A stretch of 64,000 bases of DNA from Mesaphorura yosii (taxonomy: Eukaryota; Arthropoda; Collembola; Poduromorpha; Tullbergiidae), in contig WIXG01000068.1 of assembly GCA_009869945.1 (NCBI GenBank), positions 124,001 to 188,000 on the forward strand, written 5' to 3'. Made by a program: the position numbers and the translations under genes. The notes under the pieces were generated by a model, which had not been told where the DNA came from, did no database searches, and was given only the letters and a program-made list of their open reading frames with translations. Shown one piece after another: positions 55,498 through 64,000 of this stretch. Numbering within the stretch: the stretch's first letter is position 1; each line of letters starts with the position of its first letter.

Positions 55498-58456
55498 TCA
55501 CTCAGATGCTGCTGTTGTGGCTGTCCCACCTCCACCACCGGAAATCACGCCAACCCCTGACTGAAGTCCTCCAACTGCGCCAAAGTCGTAATTGGATAGT
55601 TCTGTTCTCGCTTCTTTCACCATCACACGGACGATCGCCGTGAAGAAGGGCGTGTAATGCGGGAGCTCCGAGTATCTATCAAACTGGTCCAGTCCGTCCA
55701 TAATTTTGAGGATAAGCGAGTCGTAGTTGGATCGAACGAGGTCGATAATCTGCGGGATTGAAAGATGCAGACAGCCAATTTCAACTTTCGAACATCTTGA
55801 AAGGCCGTTTCGGTTTCGAGTTTTGCGGACAATTTGGCTCACCTGCTCCTCACTCGGAGTGCTGATCCCTTCTCTATGCAAGAATTCATCTATCTTAGGG
55901 GAGAAATGAGCCAGGATGGAGCGAATGTTCGCGAGAGAGAAACTTAATTTAGCAGCCACAGATTGGAACTCGGACTGAGTCGAGGCATAGCGGGCGGCTG
56001 GAAGGGGAAAATAAAATAAATATGGAGAATTGACAATTAATGCTAAATCGCTAATATCACAATTCACTTACCACAACTCCACACCGCCTCCCAGGTGCTC
56101 TGCCATCTGATTAGTTCGTAGTAAAGCTCATCGTAACACGCCGGGGAGACGAGGAAGCTGTCTCCAGTTGTGATAAACAAACTCAGGATGTTGCAAATTG
56201 ACAGGGCGAGGTTGAATATATTAAACTTCTTCAGAAGTTGGAGTTCGTTTGAGTGGAGAAACTTTAGCACGGTGAATAAAGCGGTCCAGAGCGGACGCCA
56301 GCTGTAAGTGCTGGGAAGACGTGTTCGGGACCTGCGTTGGTAGCACAAAAGGCGGTGGAGGATGCCTGCAAAGTGGAAACGGGGTTTCTAATTAATTGCT
56401 CCAGTTGCGGTTTGAAACTCCCTACCAACTACTCACCAACAACCTGCCCGTATAATTCATGTGGCATCCTTTTTGTGGTTAAATGCGTCATCAGGAACTC
56501 GACGAGGAGATCGAGCAGGCTAGTAATCAGAGGAGCTGGAGGAGATACTTCCTGGTTGATTTTACGGTGGCGCATGGGAACTCGGTGGAGGTGGACCTGT
56601 ATACGAAACATTTTTCAAGTTCATGACTCTGTCAACTATACGCCACAGAAAGCGACGGCAACACGTAGCACGACCTTAGCGACCACGACATATGCGACTG
56701 ATGCGGCCCGCAGGTCACTTCAGTCGGGCTGGTCATGGAATCCACGCGGCACTCACCCTAAAAACTAGATTCGAGTCGCACATCAGCGCATTAGCGTACT
56801 GATCCTCCGAAATACAAGTCAGGATGATAAAGCATAATTTCACGATATTCAGGCTGGACTCCGTTTTTAAGTCGGCCATGACGAGGGAACTGTAAACAAA
56901 TTGAATTGATATGAGAAGGTGAAGGTAAGTGGTGGGTCAGCGGCATGGCTAGAGCCAAGGACTTACCAATACTCCAGAAAAGTCACTAATAAATTAGATG
57001 GGAGAAGGGTTGCTGAATTTGGAGCTGCCCCACCCGCCGCCAGCGCCAACGTATTGCTCGGACTGACGTCCGTCTTTGTATTGGCAAGGGTCGTGGAGAA
57101 ATTGCGGTTCAAGTGCACAGCTTCGTAAAGGGCGATGAGGAGGCCGAGCTTGGCGCCGCTGCAAATTGCAAATTCGGCGAGGGCGAGAAAATGGGAATTA
57201 AGAACTTTTGCTACACTGCAGACATGGCATGAATTCCTTACCACATGCTCTCTCCCTTAAATAACTCCCCGTCCTGAACGAACATTGAGCCGAGGGAACC
57301 CACGACAATGGAAGTGAACGAGTGGAGCCAGTTTTGGTTCTCGTAATTTGTGGTAGTTGCATGACGGATGTTGAACTCCGAAAGCCCCGTTGTAATGGCC
57401 TGCAAGGGAAATTAGCCTCTGATCTCTGATAGAATACTGCCTCGCTCAACGACAACATGTAATGTCCCAGTGTGTCTAACACTCACCTGACCGTATCCGT
57501 TCAGCGTGAGGTGATCCTCAATCAAGCTTAACCTCACAGCGACCACGTTCGGGCGGTCCTTCTCAAAGTTCACAAGCAACCCAATTAATATCAAACACTC
57601 GTAGCCATATTCTAATCGAGTCTCCGTCTGCTGAAGTAACTGGAGCAGGCTATCGACTATATTCGTATTGCTGCACATGTACTCGAGGAGTCTGTTTTTA
57701 GACAGTATCTCCGTGCACGTGGCCAGAGAAAGAAGGGTGCGCATCACACAGCGACGGACCGGTGAAGGCGGCGGGGCCTGGTCACTGGCTCCTGTGAACG
57801 AATAACGAAGAGTTAGGTCTCGAGCCCGTTGCACCTATCCTCATGCCCATTGGCTTGGTCTACAAGCTTACCCATCAAAATCCCGCTGCAGTTCTGCAGC
57901 AATTCTCCCATGACGTGCTCCGCTTGCTCGAACCCTGTCAGGGCATCCAGTAAATCATACCCAAATTCGGCCCGAGTCAGTTTGACAACGCAGTCGACGA
58001 GGGAGGTAAGGGTCTGGAAACAAGGAGAGAGAAATTTTTAGCGATCATCCACAAATTGAATTCCCGTTTACCATTTAGTTACCCACCTGCGCCGCATTCA
58101 CGACTCGCACGTAGTTCTCATTGTCACCCAGTGCCCTCACGCAATTGATAAATAGTAATCGAATGACATGTTTAGGGAGCCCCTCCGCCTTGCACTTGCC
58201 CAACTCCTGCTCGAGAGCTGCTGGCTTCGGCTTGAGCAGAAAGAATTCATCCCAAAATTGGGTGGAGGAGAGGGAGGGGTCGTCTCCCTACGGAAAAGGA
58301 ATTAGTTAGAGTTCCAAGGATTTGGTCGAATTGTAATCGAATTGCGGCTGCCAACTGCCAACTCACCTGACAGAACTGTTCGTAGTACTGCACCACTTTT
58401 TCTTTCAGCTTCTTGGAGCCTCCGACCAGGCTAGACGACGACTTACGGAGCGACAT
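55498..58456 (-). CDS. ARMH3: armadillo-like helical domain protein ARMH3
   Basis: Eleven exons, minus order: 58367-58456, 58087-58287, 57872-58013, 57487-57791, 57242-57399, 56967-57158, 56757-56889, 56437-56596, 56072-56365, 55843-55997, 55498-55749; 693 residues, close to human ARMH3 (C10orf76). An all-helical cytosolic and Golgi-associated protein that supports PI4KB and Golgi function. Matching segments: start LRKSSSSLVGGSKKLKEKVV, LLIALYEAVHLNRNF, KLCFIILTCISEDQYANAL, VHLHRVPMRHRKI, YSWRPLWTALFTVLKFL, SYDELYYELIR-like CYDELYYELIR, and NYDSLILKIMDGLDQFDRYSE. The donor of exon 8 is the GTGAGT after QVVG, which continues into ILHRLLCYQRR as in the family. The C-terminus is Gly-rich and divergent. 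Confidence 0.93.
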
Positions 58457-58771
58457 TGTATAGAATTAAGCTGGGCACGGGCGCATCTCACTGCTACTGC
58501 TGCTGGAACTAAATTTTAAATCTAGTGGACTGGTGTGGTAGAAATTGTTGACAGACGGGGTCTAGCCTGAATGCGTGTCAAATTCTTGAGTGCAATGAAA
58601 GTTTCGAATCGCGTACGCGAATTGCAGCTGCAGCGAATTCGAGTGCAAGTGTGAGAGAAATGAGACAAAGACCGAGCCAAAAGACGTCTTAGATTGTATT
58701 TGGATTTGGCAATTAATAGTTGTATAATCAGAACAGCACATAAGCAGGTCATAATCATGGCTTAGACTTAA
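58457..58771. other. ARMH3 promoter side and 3' flank of the mpaB-like gene
   Basis: Short AT-rich spacer between two minus-strand genes. No separate gene is seen. Confidence 0.4.
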
Positions 58772-60191
58772 TTAAACAAGATTTGAGCGTATACTCGCCG
58801 CCAACAACGTAGTTTCGTTGTAATGCACGTCCGAGGTTCTGAGAATAAGTTCGTCGAGTTTCAGTAGTCCCCGCGTGAATTCAGCCCGGCGCATCGGGTT
58901 AAAGTGGAACTCGTTGATGGTTGGCACCTGAAGCATCCCGTTAAGAATGAAATTCAGGGCCCGTTGCCAGAGGTCGTACTGGAGCACGGGGCGGCCCATC
59001 GTGACGAGCAGCGTCTCGTAGAAGCGGGCTTTGGGCGTCCGGGCAGCTCGCACGCGAGGGCATTCAATGCCGAGGATGTCAGTGCAGAGGAGATGGAGGG
59101 CCAGGCTGAAGTCCAGCGGTGGGAAGAGGCGAATCATACACTTGACCGCCACCTCTACGCCCACTTTGTACTCGTAGTCCAGGTCGAAGAGTGCCGGGAT
59201 GAAGTAAAGCTGGAACATGTCCGTGTAGTACTTGCGAGCAGTGTCGAGGTCCGGTTGCAATGCGATGTTGTACCTGTCCTCCATTCCCATGCCATACCCC
59301 ATGAATGCCATAAAGTGATTGTATCCCCACAGATTCTCGTCGCTCACATTGTAAAAGTTGACACGCTCCGGCCGTGTCAGAGGCCCGTAAACGAAGCCCC
59401 AGAGTTGGATCAGCATCGCGAACTGATTGAAGTACGTGTCTGTGCCGCCGTTCTTCGGTGGATGCACAGGCCGCTGGCGGTGAAGTAGCATTTCGGGCGA
59501 GGAACGAATGTCGGCCTCGAACGCTTCCCATAGCGCCCATTCAATGTTGTATGGAGCTTCAACTCGTGACTCCGGCTCGGGAATGAGCGGCCGGGAAAAG
59601 ATTTCCTTGTGCCGATCGGCGGAGTGGCCGACTTTGGTATGCACGGCTTGAATCAAGTTCATCTGCTCGAAGACGGACTGCTGCTCGGCGAGGTCGCGCA
59701 GATTCGCCGTGGACCAATGCGAGAAATGGAGCGTAATCACGAGATACCGCCGCATGGCGAGTTTTGGGTCGATCGTGTTGCCTGAACTGATGGCGACACG
59801 GAGTGCGTCGACGTTCTGACTTACGAGCATCGTGCTGAGTGCGAGCGAGTACAGAAAGCCAAAGTAGTTATTCGCCATGTAGCGCTGGCCGATTTCGAGG
59901 AGCGTCAGATTGACCCACGGTGGGAAGTCGTGGACGAATTTCTGAGTTGCGCCAAAGGCGTCACGAGCGGCAGGAAGCTGGTCGACGGGCACGGCGCTAC
60001 GGACACCGACACGGACACATGAGTGATGAGCCAGAACTCTGAATCTTCTCCTTGCCTTTTTACGAGTATTGAAAGCTAAATACTTACAGTGGAGTGTCGG
60101 CTCCCAAGTAGCTGCCTCCTTCCACACCCACCATTGTCGTGCCGGCTCCAAACACGGCCAACAGGGTCAAAAGGGAAGAAATTGGACCCAT
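58772..60191 (-). CDS. secreted DUF2236 / mpaB-type oxygenase-like protein
   Basis: Two exons: 60088-60191 and 58772-59996; 442 residues. The first exon encodes a signal peptide (SLLTLLAVFGAGTTMVGVE), so the protein enters the ER. The body follows the DUF2236 family (ER-bound oxygenase mpaB and rubber-oxygenase Lcp domain), a helical haem-binding fold in characterised bacterial and fungal members. Visible conserved stretches: AMRRYLVITLHFSHW, LIQAVHTKVGHSADRHKE (His-rich), FNQFAMLIQLWGFVYGP, and GYNHFMAFMGYGMGMEDRYN with the typical GxxxGxxDR-like end. Biochemical role in arthropods is unknown. A previous unspliced reading from 60151 is an artefact of the open intron. Confidence 0.75.
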
Positions 60192-60754
60192 TGTTGTCTA
60201 ACTGCATAGAAATGGATGAAATGACCGATAAATTGCCAATTTGAAGTGCAATGTAGCACCTGGAAATGAATTTTCAGTGTGATTGTCCTGGGAACTGGAA
60301 CGCAATTAAGGAGTAAAACCATGCTGCTTTTGCCGTAAGATTCCCATAAGCCATAAACTGGTTCTCACTCGTAGTCATAGTCTAATGCATAATTATGTCA
60401 TACACCAGTCACTCGTCAGTTACGGGGTCCAGTTTACTATTGCAATAACGGATGCGTGTAAGAAATTCAAGGCAAGTAGGACAAGCGCCAACAAAAAATG
60501 CTGCTGTGAACTTTTGATTGCAAATATTGCAAAATAACGTTGCCGTTTGTACTAGCTAGAAGGTTGTAGAAGACCTTAAAGTAAAGTTTTTCTGTTCGTA
60601 ATTAGGGGCATTATTGTTCCTTGTCTTGTCGTTACCCAAAGTAGATTTGAATCGGATGTGTGGGTGCCGTATGCAAGAAGATGGTACAATAATTCCATTT
60701 CGTTCACTTTTGAGTCAAAAGCAGGGTTATATTAAATCCTGATTCTTTGCACAG
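60192..60754. other. gap before the EGFR fragment
   Basis: Promoter side of the mpaB-like gene, then AT-rich sequence. I read all frames for further EGFR-like coding (first L domain or first Cys-rich region) and found none. Confidence 0.5.
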
Positions 60755-61541
60755 AAATCTGGAAATTATCGGTGGAAGAGACAAGGCCGAATTCTTCTCT
60801 GCGCTTTATGCCGTAAAAACAAGTCTCAAATCTCTAAACCTGCAGTCGCTGAAGAGAATTCGATCTGGGACGGTGGCATTCATCGAGAATGTGGACTTGT
60901 GCTTTTCTAATACGATCAACTGGAAGAAAATCATGGGCCCTAAGATGGAACCACAAATTCACAACAATAATTCTCCAGAAAATTGCTGGAAACAGGGCCA
61001 AGTTTGCAGCTCACAGTGCAACTCCGAAGGCTGTTGGGGTCCTGTAACACGCGATTGTCTTTCTTGTGCCAAGTTCAAACTGGGTGATCAGTGCACTCCA
61101 AGTTGTAACTCAAGCGTGGGGTAAGTCAATCGTAATTTCATATTTCATTTCGTAGCTCGCACGACAGTTAGGACCCCGTCTCATGTGTACGACTTCATTT
61201 GTCATTTGCAGAATTTATGAAGACAGTCCAGGAGTTTGTCAGCCCTGTCATGAGCAATGTCTCGATGGATGCACAGGGTCAGCCAATAACATCGGAAGCA
61301 ACGGTTGCCATTCCTGCCAGGAGGCAATTGTTGATACAATTGACGATAATGAAGTCATTGTAAGTTTACACAGTGCGATGTTTATTCTGAACGTAATATC
61401 ATTGTTGATTTTTCTAAATTTGACTTTTGTGTTCCCAGTCTTGGGAAAGATGAACCATGCCCTGATGGCTACTTCTACGAATCGGTCAGTCCTAAAGCTG
61501 TTGGTGCTCTGAAACCGCTGGCTGACAAGTCAATCTGCCAG
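60755..61541 (+). pseudogene. isolated EGFR ectodomain fragment (L2 end and second Cys-rich domain)
   Basis: Three exon-like pieces: 60755-61120, 61212-61359, 61439-61541. They match EGFR over the end of the second receptor L domain (NLEIIGGRDKAEFF, SLNLQSLKRIRSGTVAF, FSNTINWKKIM) and the start of the second furin-like region (GQVCSSQCNSEGCWGPVTRDC, CQPCHEQCLDGCTG, EPCPDGYFYE). The first two join in phase. The third does not: with the visible sites it would read into TGA after SWER. No signal peptide, first L domain, membrane segment or kinase exists in this window. The exon-flanking splice sites are kept. It is most simply a duplicated, decaying piece of an EGFR gene; a real EGFR gene extending past the window over a nested gene is less likely. 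Confidence 0.6.
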
Positions 61542-62292
61542 GTAAGATTAGGTTAAGCTATGCAAAACTATGATTTTGCACACACGATTGATTGAGAGAT
61601 TCCAATAAAAGCCACGCACATGCTATTAAATGCTTGATTGGCGACGAATGCAAAGGTTTGCATCATATCATACCAGGCTATTACCATTAAAGCGCCTTCT
61701 AACTTACTGACCAATAAAATTAAGAAGCAATATGACATTTGCAAAAACTTTGATGGTAATGTAACTAAAGTAATTGATTGGAAATTGAAGTGAGTAATGC
61801 ATTACCGACATACTTCCAATTTCGTAACCAGGCAATTCAAACACAATTCATTGCCGCAATTCGGAAATGGAATTGAACGACATGTTTGTTGAGCTCTGCT
61901 TCAGTTGAGGTTGGATTTCACCACGCAACCTCGTAATTTAGCGATGATCGAGGAGGTGTGTGCGTACAATTGAAATGAGTGCTTCACACGGTTCCGAATT
62001 TGCCGGAATCGATTCCGTTTCTTTCAGAGTCGAATCCGGATTCGACAAAGTGCAGCCAACAAAATTAAAGTTGCGAAGCCTTGCTTCTGTGATATTATAC
62101 AAAAAAGCAGAGGAATATGAGTTGTACTCTTCAACGAAAGTGATAATGAGACTGTAAGTGTACTTGCACAAACACAAATTCATTTCTTTAATACAAAGAA
62201 AGCGTTGTTGCATTCGTACAATAAGCCCAATTTGTAAAAGTCCCGGCGGAGGCCGGAATCGGCATCGTCGAATCTATAATTATTCCATTTAG
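61542..62292. other. gap between EGFR fragment and receptor-like gene
   Basis: AT-rich. An AATAAA at about 61606 follows the fragment. An open frame at 61960-62157 has a donor-like GTAAGT near its end but does not join the next exon in phase. Nothing else is recognised. Confidence 0.35.
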
Positions 62293-63977
62293 AACCCCCA
62301 GTACTCGGACGTCGGCTGGCAACACAGCACCGTAGAGAGCCTCCTGAAATCTGTCCAGTCGGTGGAACGAGTAAGAGTCTCTTTCTGGCCAACAAATATC
62401 ACAGCGAATCCTTTCAAACCCGAACCGGTTGGACTGGCCTTAATCATCAAGTACGTGTTACTTGAACACATTCAAATTGCAGTTCAAGACATAAATTTCT
62501 ACACGTGCAATGGCTCTCATTTAAAGCTATCCCTCGAAAAATGGATTCAGAAAAAGTTTACTTGGCTCACTGGATTCGGGGAGGCAGGGTTATTCACGAG
62601 TGCTCACAATTCTGACGTCCTTCAAATATATGCGACGGACTTTTACCTGGCGACGTGTGATGGGAATATCAAACTCCTTCGCTATCAGTTTTTTCTTGAC
62701 CTGTTTGACTCATTCAGTTGGTACGCGTGTCTCACGACGATAGGAGTCATCACAGGATCATGCTTGCTGTTTCTTGCTGTACAAAAGCATCACAAATGGA
62801 CTTGAATCACTCGTTTTGGGATGTGTCACACGGCCTGCTCGTCACCGGGCTTGGAACGCTGATTGGTGTGACTGCAGACATTAGGCAAGAAATTCGCGCA
62901 AGGCGCGTAGTTTATACTTGTTTCATGCTTACGTTTGGCCCGTGGAGTCTTCTGTCGACAATATTCTCTGCCGCTTACGGCGGGATCTTTGTGTCCGAGC
63001 TTTCGCGCCCGATTCCCATCTTCTCACGATGGCAGACGATTCCTGAGCTGGACCAATTTACGTGGTATACACAACACTTTGTCGACACTCCGCTCCTTTG
63101 GAATGACCACACCGGAGTCACAACGTATGGGACGGAATACACTCAATTCGAGAACCTAATGCTTGGAAAGAAGTCGTGCGCGTGTGGAAACACAACAAAG
63201 GAGGTTTGCGACTACTGCACTTACTCATTGAACAACAGTTTCTCAGCCTGTAGCTGCTACCGCGTGCAGGAGCTTCTCGACTTTGGGGTGAGCGGGAAAG
63301 AATTTGCCGACTGGGATTCCTGGACTGCAATTCAGAAAAGGGTCGGCCAAACTCAGGGAGAGGTTGTTGCGTTCAATTTAATCATACTGGCGAAAGTGGA
63401 CGGCGGCAAAGGCAGAAACCTGTTGCCAAGCCAGAGGAATGCATTTCTCCGTGCAATCTCAACCTGTTCAAAGTCGGCGGTGTTGGAATCAGATCACGAG
63501 TTGGGCTACTTTACGAAGTTTCTCAAGCTAAAGACTGGGCGGGTGGCACTGCAGGTTGGAGGCAGCCTTGCCCAGAAACCAATTGGCTTCCAGTTCGATC
63601 GCGATGGAGGCAATATCGCGAGGCAAGCTTACGATCGTCTACATCGCATTCTGTCGGGAGGAATCTATCAAATTTGGCAGAAGTGGTGCGACAGGAAGCG
63701 TCCAAAGTCTTGGCGGGCTGCGGTCCAAGATGCGCTGAACAAAACAGCTTCGACGGACTTTGGAGACGACGACGAAGAGTTTAAAGCATTGTCAATGGAT
63801 TCGAATATTCAAACCGCGTTCTACTTACTCGGATACGGAATTGTGTGTGGGTTGGACTTCTTCCTTCTAGAAAGGTGTCTTAAGCCATGCAAACTTCTGA
63901 TCGTTGGAATTTCAACCAGAATGTCCGGCTTTCTGTTGATTTTCGAAAGGATAAGAGAAGGGCTTAAAGAATATTAG
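62293..63977 (+). pseudogene. divergent ionotropic-receptor-like gene with a frame break
   Basis: Two overlapping open frames cover one receptor-like protein. The first (62293-62805, after an acceptor) has a ligand-lobe-like part and a membrane segment FSWYACLTTIGVITGSCLLF. The second (open from 62718 to 63977) carries a pore-like HGLLVTGLGTLIGV, a long third segment (VVYTCFMLTFGPWSLLSTIF, then SAAYGGIFVSELSRP), a second lobe with a Cys-rich loop, and a fourth segment YLLGYGIVCGLDFFLL. This order fits arthropod ionotropic receptors (variant glutamate receptors used in chemosensation). The frame must change near 62790-62805 with no room for an intron, so the copy is broken or carries a sequence error. 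No start codon or signal peptide was found upstream. Confidence 0.5.
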
Positions 63978-64000
63978 CTTATGAATTTTAACTAACATTT

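Overview
The window reads as nuclear DNA of an arthropod, most likely a pancrustacean such as a springtail. Pointers are a CAPA-type neuropeptide precursor ending in FPRV-amide and WFGPRL-amide peptides, ZAD-type C2H2 zinc-finger genes, a PVR/VEGFR-like receptor kinase, CYP3-clan P450s and a divergent ionotropic-receptor-like gene. Genes are dense on both strands, introns are short (mostly 50-100 bp) with GT-AG borders, and most exon joins below were checked by reading phase. The species call is inference.

0-13 kb: the 3' end of an unknown gene, a small coiled-coil gene, RTN4IP1 with an unusual N-terminal extension and insert, SRSF1 (minus strand), the cap methyltransferase RNMT, and a 1,200-residue Ig-domain receptor tyrosine kinase. 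13-23 kb: two tandem-type CYP3-clan P450 genes on the minus strand with identical exon lengths bracket a beta-hydroxyacid dehydrogenase, sedoheptulokinase (SHPK), a small membrane-protein gene with a reading-frame problem, and a gene-poor stretch with repeated ACTTGA/TCAAGT words in inverted clusters.

24-34 kb: the CAPA precursor, a UDP-glycosyltransferase, mitochondrial CLPP and WDR83 sharing a 268-bp divergent promoter, then a long EF-hand-type rhomboid whose catalytic serine position reads alanine; WDR83 and the rhomboid overlap at their stop codons. A 2.2-kb non-coding stretch precedes neurabin/spinophilin (34-39.5 kb), followed by ISY1. 41-47 kb is a small tandem family of ZAD/C2H2 genes: one dead copy, one shortened copy, one loose 3' remnant and one full copy.

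48-64 kb: an intronless hnRNP K-like gene (probable retrocopy), NTHL1, prostaglandin reductase 1, an omega glutathione transferase with an overlapping upstream ORF, an unidentified membrane protein, ARMH3, a secreted DUF2236/mpaB-type protein, an isolated EGFR ectodomain fragment and a frame-broken ionotropic-receptor-like gene.

The genes do not form one pathway. Housekeeping RNA genes (SRSF1, RNMT, ISY1, hnRNP K-like) mix with detoxification genes (two P450s, UGT, GSTO, PTGR1) and signalling genes (RTK, CAPA, neurabin, EGFR fragment). I found no CRISPR array, no tRNA or rRNA I could support, and no virus-derived element.
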